From: Opitutia bacterium UBA7876
GTDB lineage: Bacteria; Verrucomicrobiota; Verrucomicrobiia; Opitutales; Seribacteraceae
Length of the DNA: 5,403 nucleotides
Direction of reading: 5' to 3'
NCBI GenBank assembly: GCA_002500665.1
Contig: DLRY01000059.1
Coordinates: forward strand, 1 to 5,403
Shown here: piece after piece, positions 1 to 4,980 of the stretch
Numbering within the stretch: the stretch's first letter is position 1
Layout: each line of letters begins with the position of its first letter
Translations under genes and position numbers: made by a program
Notes under the pieces: model-generated
The model's database searches: none
What the model was told of the DNA's origin: nothing
What the model saw: only the letters and a program-made list of their open reading frames with translations

Positions 1-257
1 TTCCAGAATCCGTGAAGCTGGCCCAACCCTTGGTTGAAGAAAGCTTGGCACTTGGGCTTCTTGGTGGTCACGGGAAAGTTCACCTTGGGCATGCCTTTCA
101 TGAGGTAGGCCCTTTGGCGCGGTCCCTCGTCGAAAGCTTCCCCGTGAGCGGAATGCCCGGCGGGCACGGTTGCGTTGTCATCCTGCTGCTCGGCGAAAAG
201 CGCCGGGGCGAGCAGAGCGACGAGGACGGCAACCGACCTGATCAGGTTTCTCTTCAT
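1..257 (-). CDS. Secreted TPR-type protein, N-terminal part only
   Basis: The reading frame starts at the ATG at 257 and stays open to the window edge, giving 85 residues. Residues 1-22 form a clear signal peptide: KR near the start, a hydrophobic run, then ALFA before the likely cleavage. The mature part begins with a Gln/Asp/His-rich linker, then KVNFPVTT (about 59-66) and FFNQGLGQLHGFW (about 73-85). From memory, this last string resembles the opening of a family of exported tetratricopeptide-repeat proteins in Verrucomicrobiota and Planctomycetes, where it is followed by an 'EAxRSFxxAAxLDP' helix. The family match rests on this short string, and the repeats themselves lie outside the window. 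The ATG is chosen because it starts the signal peptide and lies 6 bases after the recurrent upstream box pair. An in-frame TTG four codons upstream falls inside that box. Substrate and role are unknown. Confidence 0.75.
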   Translation of the reverse strand, partial: MKRNLIRSVAVLVALLAPALFAEQQDDNATVPAGHSAHGEAFDEGPRQRAYLMKGMPKVNFPVTTKKPKCQAFFNQGLGQLHGFW

Positions 258-292
258 CCTCCGATCCAAGCACCTCCTTGCCCAAGGGTCAA
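258..292 (-). promoter_or_regulatory. Putative promoter TTGACC-17-TTGGAT adjoining the ATG
   Basis: Reading the minus strand, TTGACC (292-287) is followed by 17 bases and TTGGAT (269-264), then CGGAGG directly abutting the ATG at 257. The same pair with the same spacing occurs upstream of the lipoprotein genes starting at 1963 and 4820. The 17-base spacer contains AAGGAGGTG (279-271), a near-perfect anti-16S complement, but it lies 15 bases from the ATG, too far for a standard Shine-Dalgarno site. The second GGAGG touches the ATG and is too close. The boxes are seen directly; the promoter role is inferred from repetition. Confidence 0.55.
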
Positions 293-336
293 GGGTGAGG
301 GGGGGTACGGGTGTGGTTCCTCCTCGGACTTCAGGC

Positions 337-1233
337 TTATTTGCTCTCGGAAGTATTGTTGGAAGACCCGAGCGAGAAGACGGCCAAAACGGGATAATGA
401 TCCGAAAGATAGGAGGTGTCACCGTTCACCAGGCAGACGGCCGACTTGCAGGAGGAAGCCAGGGACCGGTTGGCGTAGAAATAATCGAGCCTGCGGGAAG
501 GTCCGTTATCCTCACCCGGGCGGTTCTTGGTGGGGAAAGTTCCCAAGAACCGGCTTCTCTTGACTGCGACCAAATCAATGAATCCGGCCTTTTCGATTTT
601 CTCGAGGTGGGTGTAGTCCAATTTGTCTTCCCGCAGGTTACGGTTGCTCTTCCAGCGCTGGTCGAGCCGACGGAAAAAGGGAACTATGTCCGGGGTCTTT
701 TCGTATTGCTCACGGTCCCTCGGGGAAAAGGTGTTGAAGTCGCCGGCCAGGAGGATTTTCTCGGCAGGGTTTCTCTTGGCCAATTCGCGAGTAAGCAAAT
801 CCACTTCCCTGTGCCTGATTTGCCAATGCCCGGGATGGAGGTGGACGGCGTATACCCGAAGCCCCCCCGTTTTGCATGAAAGCAGGCCATGATGATAGCC
901 CTCGAGCGTGCGGGAAACCTCCTCGATGGGGAACCGGGAGGTGATACCCGTCGGGAAGCCTCCGGTCTTGAGCAAGGCGCTGTGGGGATGCCCCCAGGCC
1001 CGGGCATCTTGGGCAAGTTTCTCTTCCGTGTAGGAATTGAGCTCCTGAAGGGAAACGACGTCGGGCTTGAGTGACCTTACGTATTCGAGCAATTTCTTTT
1101 TGCGCTCCGGCTGTTTGGTGAATCCATACCAGACGTTGTAGCTCAGGACCCGGAGCTCGGAACTCTTTGCATCCGATTCCGCAAAGAGTTGAACGGGGAG
1201 CAGGCAAAGCAGAAAAAGCAGGAGTGACTTCAT
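337..1233 (-). CDS. Secreted endonuclease/exonuclease/phosphatase (EEP) family hydrolase
   Basis: This 298-residue protein belongs to the Mg-dependent EEP superfamily, which cleaves phosphodiester or phosphomonoester bonds in nucleic acids, phosphoinositides or sphingomyelin. Residues 1-18 are a signal peptide ending LFA, so it acts outside the cytoplasm. The family motifs appear in order: LSYNVW (30-35), the metal-ligand Glu in LQEL (E64), SRFPI (99-103), VHLHPG with two His (130-135), GDFN (164-167), RLDYFY (248-253) and the C-terminal SDH (277-279). All expected catalytic residues are present, so it should be active. Substrate cannot be told from the sequence; secreted bacterial relatives are often DNases or phosphatases. 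A GTG seven codons upstream is in frame, but the ATG at 1233 begins a standard signal peptide. The gene follows the lipoprotein gene by 55 bases and has its own upstream box pair. Confidence 0.9.
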   Translation of the reverse strand: MKSLLLFLLCLLPVQLFAESDAKSSELRVLSYNVWYGFTKQPERKKKLLEYVRSLKPDVVSLQELNSYTEEKLAQDARAWGHPHSALLKTGGFPTGITSRFPIEEVSRTLEGYHHGLLSCKTGGLRVYAVHLHPGHWQIRHREVDLLTRELAKRNPAEKILLAGDFNTFSPRDREQYEKTPDIVPFFRRLDQRWKSNRNLREDKLDYTHLEKIEKAGFIDLVAVKRSRFLGTFPTKNRPGEDNGPSRRLDYFYANRSLASSCKSAVCLVNGDTSYLSDHYPVLAVFSLGSSNNTSESK

Positions 1234-1238
1234 GCCCC

Positions 1239-1267
1239 ACCAAACCAACCACACAGGTATTAGTCAA
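1239..1267 (-). promoter_or_regulatory. Putative promoter TTGACT-17-TTTGGT, 5 bases before ATG
   Basis: On the minus strand TTGACT (1267-1262) is separated by 17 bases from TTTGGT (1244-1239), followed by GGGGC and the ATG of the EEP hydrolase at 1233. It is the weakest of the recurring pairs in its second box, but spacing and position match. It fills nearly the whole 55-base gap between the two genes. The only ribosome-site-like sequence, GGTGGGG, sits right against the start codon. Confidence 0.45.
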
Positions 1268-1288
1268 GGATTGGGGCTTGTCGGAACC

Positions 1289-1963
1289 TTACTCGTAGAC
1301 ACGTTCGCCATCCTTGTAGGTAGAGCGAATTACTTCCTTTCCGTCCTCGTAGTAATCATCAACCTTGACCCCGCTACCGTTTTCCAGATTGGTCACCGGA
1401 CACTTCTCGCCATTTGGTTTCCAAACAACCGCCGATCTGAGCTTGCCTTTCCTGAAGTTCTCTTCCGACCTCTTGCGTCCGTTCTCGTACCAGTCAGTCG
1501 AAAGCCCGTCCTTCTTACCAGCCCGGTAATTCGTTTGTGATCTTATCCGGCCAGTTTCGTACCAGGTCAGGTGAAGCCCATGCTTCCTGCCAGCCAACAT
1601 ATGGCCTTCTTCCTCCTTCCTTCCGTTGTAGCGCCACTCCGCGAAAAGCCCGTTTGCCTTGCCATCGATAAATTGCTCCAAACGGCTTACCTTGCCATTG
1701 TGGAATAATTCCTTGGCCCATCCCGTGTAGAGCATTCCCGTGGTGGGTTTTTTCTCGTTGGGCAAATAATAGGAGTACCCTCCCTCTAGGGAAAATCTCC
1801 TAAGATCATCGAGTTCGACCGAATCAGCAAGAATCCCCCTCAAGGTTTCATTATCGTCCAAGTCGATTCCTCGTGGAGATTCAACGGGCTCGGAAGTGGG
1901 TGGAGGTTCCGCGCATCCAGCCATGAAAACAGTAGTCAAAAGTGCCGAAAGAATAGCTTTCAT
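1289..1963 (-). CDS. YwqK/MORN-variant repeat lipoprotein
   Basis: A 224-residue predicted lipoprotein. The signal peptide ends in the lipobox MAGC, with Cys17 as the lipidated residue, followed by a Pro/Glu-rich linker and an acidic region to about residue 60. Residues 79-222 are YwqK-like MORN-variant repeats of the form GLxxxWYxxGRxxSxxNYRxGK. The repeat-start glycines are exactly 24 residues apart (105, 129, 153), and a degenerate copy at 177 contains WKPNGEKCPVT. Such repeats form stacked beta-hairpins; no enzymatic residues are known for them. Automatic annotation would call it a 'YwqK family antitoxin', but no toxin gene is adjacent and the lipid anchor does not fit a cytoplasmic antitoxin. 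An ATG at 2017 overlaps the upstream stop as ATGA, but the extra 18 residues translate the promoter-like region, so 1963 is preferred. Paralogous to the genes at 2942-3604 and 4179-4820. Confidence 0.87.
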   Translation of the reverse strand: MKAILSALLTTVFMAGCAEPPPTSEPVESPRGIDLDDNETLRGILADSVELDDLRRFSLEGGYSYYLPNEKKPTTGMLYTGWAKELFHNGKVSRLEQFIDGKANGLFAEWRYNGRKEEEGHMLAGRKHGLHLTWYETGRIRSQTNYRAGKKDGLSTDWYENGRKRSEENFRKGKLRSAVVWKPNGEKCPVTNLENGSGVKVDDYYEDGKEVIRSTYKDGERVYE

Positions 1964-1970
1964 TAACCCG

Positions 1971-1999
1971 ATCCAAGCGAATCGGGCAGTGACGGTCAA
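1971..1999 (-). promoter_or_regulatory. Putative promoter TTGACC-17-TTGGAT, 7 bases before ATG
   Basis: TTGACC (1999-1994), 17 bases, then TTGGAT (1976-1971), then CGGGTTA and the ATG at 1963. The second box is embedded in CGCTTGGATCGG, identical to the copy upstream of the lipoprotein gene starting at 4820, although the rest of the spacers differ. It lies just downstream of the stop codon of the isochorismatase-like gene, so the lipoprotein gene probably has its own transcript. There is no Shine-Dalgarno sequence at normal distance. Confidence 0.55.
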
Positions 2000-2013
2000 G
2001 GGCTCGAACGTCC

Positions 2014-2838
2014 TCATTCATCGGACAAGCGGATCTTCATGAAGTCTTCGAATCGGAGGATTTCCGCAATCCATTGCGATATGATCCTGGTGGTCGCCTC
2101 GTGGGTCGCATTATCATCCCCATTCTCCTCCCACTCGATGGCCGCGGAAGCCTCGGGCACGAAGAACATCCGAAACCCGTGATGGATCATCGGGATCATG
2201 CCCGTCCGGCGCCCGATCACGCACATGTTCGAGGCAAACCCGGTGTAGATCAAGGTGTCGATACGCTCTCCCCGCAGAAGAACGGCAAAGGCATCGTCGT
2301 CGAAGTCATCGTGGTAAAGGATGCGCAGGGCTCCCTCCTCGGCCAGTTCCGCAAGCCCGGGGTGCACGCTGGGGTGGCTTTTGTCGGGTGAGGGACGGTT
2401 CGTCAACACGAGGACGGGATGTTCCAGCGAAAGAGCCTGCCGAACGAGGGGCAAAAGCCGGTGATCCGCGATTCTCCCGTGCTCGGCATTCAACTCTCCG
2501 GAAGGCGTATCGACCCAAGGATCCATGACGATCACCGCGGTGCGCCGTGGAACGATCGCTCTCTCCAAGTCATACAGACCTTCGCCACGAAACGGCAACC
2601 CGTCGCGCAACTCAAGGGAACCGTTGCTCTCGAGCTTGAAATAGGAACGGCGCTGGGAAGGGATCGCGTAGGAGGGATCCTTCTCGACGACAACGGGCCG
2701 CTTGGTTTTTCCGGCCTTCTTCTCGCGGGGCAGGAAGGCAAGGGCGGCTAGGAGCAGGAGGGCGGCGCCCACGACCAGCCATGCCTTGCCCGGCCTGCCG
2801 GGTCGGCCCGGCTCCTTTCCGGCATGCGATTCGTTCAT
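2014..2838 (-). CDS. Membrane-anchored isochorismatase-like cysteine hydrolase
   Basis: A 274-residue protein with a short Pro/Gly/Lys-rich cytoplasmic tail, one transmembrane segment (about 19-36) and an extracytoplasmic domain. Residues 100-260 resemble the isochorismatase/cysteine hydrolase fold: VIVMDPWVD (103-110) supplies the catalytic Asp (D106), and IYTGFASNMCV (197-207) supplies the nucleophile Cys206 in its usual 'G..(T/S)N.CV' setting. The normal third residue, a Lys in a strand some 30-40 residues before the Cys, is not evident: the aligned segment reads LYHDDFDDDAF (174-184), with His and many Asp. Family members hydrolyse amides or enol ethers such as nicotinamide, N-carbamoyl compounds and isochorismate; no substrate can be assigned here. 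Most family members are about 180-220 residues and cytoplasmic, so the anchor is an addition. The ATG at 2838 has no ribosome site but lies 6 bases after TAGAAT. Confidence 0.8.
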   Translation of the reverse strand: MNESHAGKEPGRPGRPGKAWLVVGAALLLLAALAFLPREKKAGKTKRPVVVEKDPSYAIPSQRRSYFKLESNGSLELRDGLPFRGEGLYDLERAIVPRRTAVIVMDPWVDTPSGELNAEHGRIADHRLLPLVRQALSLEHPVLVLTNRPSPDKSHPSVHPGLAELAEEGALRILYHDDFDDDAFAVLLRGERIDTLIYTGFASNMCVIGRRTGMIPMIHHGFRMFFVPEASAAIEWEENGDDNATHEATTRIISQWIAEILRFEDFMKIRLSDE

Positions 2839-2844
2839 GGGCTT

Positions 2845-2874
2845 ATTCTAAAGGGTCGATCCGAGGCCCACCAA
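2845..2874 (-). promoter_or_regulatory. Putative promoter with good -10 (TAGAAT), 6 bases before ATG
   Basis: On the minus strand TAGAAT (2850-2845) matches the TATAAT consensus at five of six positions and is followed by AAGCCC and the ATG at 2838. TTGGTG (2874-2869) lies 18 bases upstream as a poor -35. A -10 this close to the start codon would place the transcript start at or within a few bases of the ATG. No Shine-Dalgarno sequence is present, consistent with a leaderless message. Confidence 0.55.
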
Positions 2875-2892
2875 GCAGAAACGATTTTCGGC

Positions 2893-2930
2893 CCCGAGCC
2901 TTTCTCGAGGGATGCGTCAAAGGCTTCGGG
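2893..2930 (-). terminator. Hairpin downstream of the second lipoprotein gene, possible terminator
   Basis: CCCGAGCCTTT (2893-2903) pairs with AAAGGC-T-TCGGG (2919-2930), an 11-bp stem with a single bulged base at 2925 and a 15-base loop. It starts about a dozen bases past the stop codon of the lipoprotein gene (2942) and precedes the next gene's promoter, where a terminator would be expected. There is no U-run on either strand, so it may instead be a 3'-end stabilising hairpin. Confidence 0.4.
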
Positions 2931-2941
2931 TCCGAGGGCCT

Positions 2942-3604
2942 TCAGTCGAAGACTTCGACGCCATCCTTGAAGGAGCGTCGTTCCCTTTCCGTTCCTTCCT
3001 TTGCGTAAACGACCACAATCCCATTCCCCTCTTCCACTTTCGTGACGGGGCACTTCACTCCGTCCGGTTTCCAGGACAAGGCGGAAATGAGCTTGCCGTT
3101 CTTGAACCTCTTGACGGATTCCCTCTGCCCGTTTGCATAGTAGGTTACCTCAAGGGTCTTGGTCGTCTTGGTCCATCCCCGGGACATGAGGAAGGACTCG
3201 ATGGCGCCGGTTCTACGGTCTTCAACTGCCTGTCTGGCGAGGGCTACCTGCCTGTTGTAGTCCTCCGCCAGTTGATCCCGTTCCCTGCTTATCCTCGATC
3301 TCTCGAAAAGTTCGCGGGATTCCCGTTCCTTCTCGGCCTCACTCTTCTCCCCGCTCTTACCGGAAGGGTTGTTGTTGATGACTATCGTTGGGGCTACGTA
3401 TTCCGGGAGTATGGGACGGGGCGGATAGACCAGTTCGCCCGCAACCTCGGCCCCGTGTTTTTCTGCCTCGAGTAAATCGTTGTAGTAATCCTGCTGGCTG
3501 AACCCCTCCTTGCTCCAGGTGATTTCAGTCTCCACTCGGGGCGGGTATTTCACTACGCATCCGGCCAACGAAAAGACGGCTAATGAAAGGAGGATTGTCT
3601 TCAT
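2942..3604 (-). CDS. Lipoprotein with charged helical middle and YwqK-like C-terminus
   Basis: A 220-residue predicted lipoprotein: signal peptide with a textbook lipobox LAGC (Cys16), then a Pro/Tyr-rich stretch (to about 80) and a strongly charged Glu/Arg/Lys segment (about 86-138) likely to be a long helix or coiled coil. The C-terminal 75 residues carry YwqK-like hairpins: VTYYANGQRESVKRFKNGK, then SWKPDGVKCPVT (177-188) and a final 'SFKDGVEV'. This end closely parallels the C-terminus of the lipoprotein encoded at 1289-1963, including the WKPxGxKCPVT motif with its single Cys, while the N-terminal halves are unrelated. It therefore looks like a module swap or deep divergence within one paralogous family. 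The ATG at 3604 is preferred over one four codons upstream because it begins the signal peptide and lies 6 bases after the second promoter box. Function unknown. Confidence 0.83.
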   Translation of the reverse strand: MKTILLSLAVFSLAGCVVKYPPRVETEITWSKEGFSQQDYYNDLLEAEKHGAEVAGELVYPPRPILPEYVAPTIVINNNPSGKSGEKSEAEKERESRELFERSRISRERDQLAEDYNRQVALARQAVEDRRTGAIESFLMSRGWTKTTKTLEVTYYANGQRESVKRFKNGKLISALSWKPDGVKCPVTKVEEGNGIVVVYAKEGTERERRSFKDGVEVFD

Positions 3605-3610
3605 TTCCCT

Positions 3611-3639
3611 ACCCAAACGTCGAGACTGGGATTCGTCAA
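3611..3639 (-). promoter_or_regulatory. Putative promoter TTGACG-17-TTGGGT, 6 bases before ATG
   Basis: TTGACG (3639-3634), 17 bases, TTGGGT (3616-3611), AGGGAA, then the ATG at 3604. It is another member of the recurring box pair. AGGGAA is purine-rich but touches the start codon, too close for a normal ribosome site. Confidence 0.5.
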
Positions 3640-3687
3640 TGATCCGCGGACCCGAATGCTTCCCCTTGACTGAGCGAGTCTGGAACT

Positions 3688-3711
3688 GATTGAGTCGTCA
3701 AATCGACAATC
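3688..3711. repeat. Small inverted repeat between divergent genes
   Basis: GATT-GA-GTCG (3688-3697) pairs with CGAC-AATC (3704-3711), giving an 8-bp imperfect dyad with a 2-base bulge and a 6-base centre. It lies in the 171-base region between the divergently transcribed genes starting at 3604 and 3776, so it could be an operator. A TTGACT at 3666-3671 lies just upstream but lacks a convincing -10. Otherwise I see no strong signal in this gap. Confidence 0.25.
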
Positions 3712-3762
3712 CATTCGAACCAATCCTCTCCCCAAACGCCTCAATAATCATTAACTCCGAAC

Positions 3763-3766
3763 AGGA
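3763..3766 (+). promoter_or_regulatory. Ribosome binding site AGGA
   Basis: AGGA lies 9 bases before the ATG at 3776, a normal Shine-Dalgarno distance. It is notable because the minus-strand neighbours have no site at this spacing. It supports the chosen start and implies a conventional 5' leader for this gene. Confidence 0.45.
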
Positions 3767-3775
3767 TACTTCAAT

Positions 3776-4105
3776 ATGATCTCCAAAACAAAATACTTCT
3801 CCATCAATCCCGATGACATCGCAGCCAACTACAAGGGTTTAATACGCATCGTTCATATGCTTCTGCTCATAGTAGGAACCTTTCTTCCCGTCTTGGGAAT
3901 GTTGGCCACTAGAGGTGGAGGTGGCGTACAAGGCCTCCTGATTTTCGTATTTTTGGCTGCCGTGCCTATTTCCTACCTGATCTGTAAGCTTGTACTGAAC
4001 TTCTTTTTCGGGTTCATCTACGTCGTTCTAAACATTGGGGACAACTCGAGGATCAGCGCCAAGGAGCTGCAATTCATCCGAAGCAAACGATTCCCATCGG
4101 AGTGA
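3776..4105 (+). CDS. Small two-helix membrane protein
   Basis: A 109-residue protein with a polar N-terminus (about 1-20), a first transmembrane segment (about 22-45), a Gly-rich turn (RGGGGVQG, 46-53), a second long hydrophobic region (about 53-85) and a short basic C-terminus. The layout and the 'LVLNFFFGFIYVVLNIGDN' segment loosely recall DUF4282-type small membrane proteins ('R..lE..ivlFrI.dN'), but the resemblance is too weak for a family call. The N-terminal tail probably stays cytoplasmic. It is the only complete plus-strand gene, divergent from the lipoprotein gene at 3604 and convergent with the one ending at 4179. Base composition is somewhat richer in A/T than the flanking genes. 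Function unknown. Confidence 0.75.
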   Translation: MISKTKYFSINPDDIAANYKGLIRIVHMLLLIVGTFLPVLGMLATRGGGGVQGLLIFVFLAAVPISYLICKLVLNFFFGFIYVVLNIGDNSRISAKELQFIRSKRFPSE

Positions 4106-4118
4106 TTCAGGTCTTGAG

Positions 4119-4176
4119 GAGGTCCGACGGAGAGCTTGCGGTCTCGTTCCACTCCCGCCCATACCAAGCGGACCTC
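4119..4176. repeat. Inverted repeat between convergent genes
   Basis: GAGGTCCG (4119-4126) and CGGACCTC (4169-4176) are perfect 8-base inverted arms separated by 42 bases. They nearly fill the 73-base gap between the stop codons of the convergent genes. The right arm ends 2 bases from the minus-strand stop codon. The long spacer and the absence of U-runs argue against a standard intrinsic terminator. It could form the base of a larger shared structure, since the spacer itself holds a short GAGA/TCTC dyad. Confidence 0.3.
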
Positions 4177-4178
4177 AA

Positions 4179-4820
4179 TTAATCATTGACGATCTCGCCA
4201 TCCCGGTAGCTCTCCCGGTGGCGCTCGGAACCGTCCGGGTTGAAATAGATCCAGGTCCCGTCGGGCTTGCCGTCCAGGTAGTTCAATTTCTCCTCCATGC
4301 TTCCGTTGGGGTACCATTCGACTGATGCTCCATGAAGTTTTCCCGCTCGGTAGTTGTCCTCCGATTGCTTGCGTCCATCCTCATACCAGGTGAGGCGCGG
4401 TCCATCCCTCTTGCCGTTCTCGTAGTTTTCCCGGGACTCCCTGTTTCCACTTGGATACCAGTCCTCGTATATTCCGTGCAGGACTCCTTCCCGGTAAGTC
4501 TCAAGCGATTCCATGCGCCCGTTCTCCCGCCACATCGTAAATGGTCCGTCAAGCGCGCCGTTGCGGTATTGGTTGAGAAACTCGACCTGCCCGTTTTCGT
4601 AGACAACCTTGGCCCAACCCGTGTAGGGAGCGTCATGATCGGGGGCATAGTACAGCTCCTCCCCCTTCTTGCCACGCTTCTGAAGCTTTCCCTCCTCAAT
4701 CGCGACGGAGATGATTTCGTCTCGGGCTTTCGGATCGTGCAGGTCGACTTGACCGAGTTTGACGACCTGGCAACCCACCGAAAGCAGGGTCAGCAAAGCA
4801 AGGAGCATCTGGGGTTTCAT
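4179..4820 (-). CDS. YwqK/MORN-variant repeat lipoprotein with five regular 24-residue repeats
   Basis: A 213-residue predicted lipoprotein. The signal peptide ends LLSVGC (Cys17); Ser at -3 and Val at -2 are less typical than LAGC but acceptable. Residues 53-71 read GEELYYAPDHDAPYTGWAK, a lead-in also seen in weaker form in the gene at 1289-1963. The rest is a clean run of YwqK-like MORN-variant repeats whose first glycines are exactly 24 residues apart (92, 116, 140, 164, 188), each of the form GxxxxWYxxGxxxSxxNYxxGK. No Cys-containing module is present, unlike its two paralogues. The repeats likely form an elongated beta surface on the periplasmic side of a membrane, suited to binding; this is inference. 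The ATG at 4820 is chosen over one at 4871 because the extra 17 residues translate the upstream promoter-like motif. The gene stands alone, fenced by a terminator upstream and a convergent gene downstream. Confidence 0.88.
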   Translation of the reverse strand: MKPQMLLALLTLLSVGCQVVKLGQVDLHDPKARDEIISVAIEEGKLQKRGKKGEELYYAPDHDAPYTGWAKVVYENGQVEFLNQYRNGALDGPFTMWRENGRMESLETYREGVLHGIYEDWYPSGNRESRENYENGKRDGPRLTWYEDGRKQSEDNYRAGKLHGASVEWYPNGSMEEKLNYLDGKPDGTWIYFNPDGSERHRESYRDGEIVND

Positions 4821-4827
4821 CCGACCG

Positions 4828-4856
4828 ATCCAAGCGACGAATTCCAAATAGGTCAA
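4828..4856 (-). promoter_or_regulatory. Putative promoter TTGACC-17-TTGGAT, 7 bases before ATG
   Basis: TTGACC (4856-4851), 17 bases, TTGGAT (4833-4828), CGGTCGG, then the ATG at 4820. This copy matches the one upstream of the gene starting at 1963 in both boxes, the spacer length and the distance to the ATG. A minus-strand terminator lies 45 bases further upstream, so this gene needs its own promoter and this is the obvious candidate. That makes it the best support for the motif being functional. Confidence 0.6.
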
Positions 4857-4900
4857 TAATTTGGAGTACAAGCTCTTGGCGGAGGCAGAGTTGATCCGTT

Positions 4901-4930
4901 AAAAAAAAGGGCACCGCTTTCGCGGTGCCC
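4901..4930 (-). terminator. Strong intrinsic terminator, minus strand
   Basis: A perfect 9-bp GC-rich stem (GGGCACCGC, 4909-4917, with GCGGTGCCC, 4922-4930) closes a four-base loop that reads GAAA on the minus strand, followed by eight U residues (4908-4901). This is a textbook factor-independent terminator for transcripts coming from higher coordinates. No U-run follows the stem on the plus strand, so it is directional. Confidence 0.93.
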
Positions 4931-4980
4931 TAACCCTTGTACTTCAATACGCCTAACAAAGCCTTAACGAGCGAAATCAT
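4930..4980 (-). CDS. Possible 16-residue peptide ORF before the terminator
   Basis: ATG at 4980 opens a 16-codon frame, MISLVKALLGVLKYKG, whose TAG stop (4932-4930) touches the first base of the terminator stem. An in-frame GTG at 4992 would add four residues. The peptide is basic and would make an amphipathic helix, like some small membrane-active peptides. Its start lies within the right arm of the nested hairpin, so folding could hide it. There is no clear ribosome site, and a frame of this length arises often by chance; confidence is low. Confidence 0.2.
   Translation of the reverse strand: MISLVKALLGVLKYKG

Noticed and set aside
175..879. Long plus-strand open frame of 234 codons
   Set aside because: It is antisense to the hydrolase gene, whose full set of family motifs proves the minus strand is coding. 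High GC makes such shadow frames common.
2014..2017. ATGA stop-start overlap suggesting translational coupling of the hydrolase and lipoprotein genes
   Set aside because: The ATG at 2017 has no ribosome site, adds 18 residues before an ideal lipoprotein signal, and the extension is promoter-like DNA shared with another gene.
2912..3475. Plus-strand open frame of 187 codons
   Set aside because: It lies opposite a lipoprotein gene with a lipobox and recognisable repeats. It has no start signals and no recognisable protein features.
1289..4820. Toxin-antitoxin system, because the repeat proteins resemble YwqK antitoxins
   Set aside because: No toxin-like gene is adjacent, and all three are predicted exported lipoproteins. 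The name would be carried over from shared repeats only.
4332..4859. Plus-strand open frame of 175 codons
   Set aside because: It is antisense to the cleanest 24-residue repeat protein in the window; its apparent regularity only mirrors those repeats.
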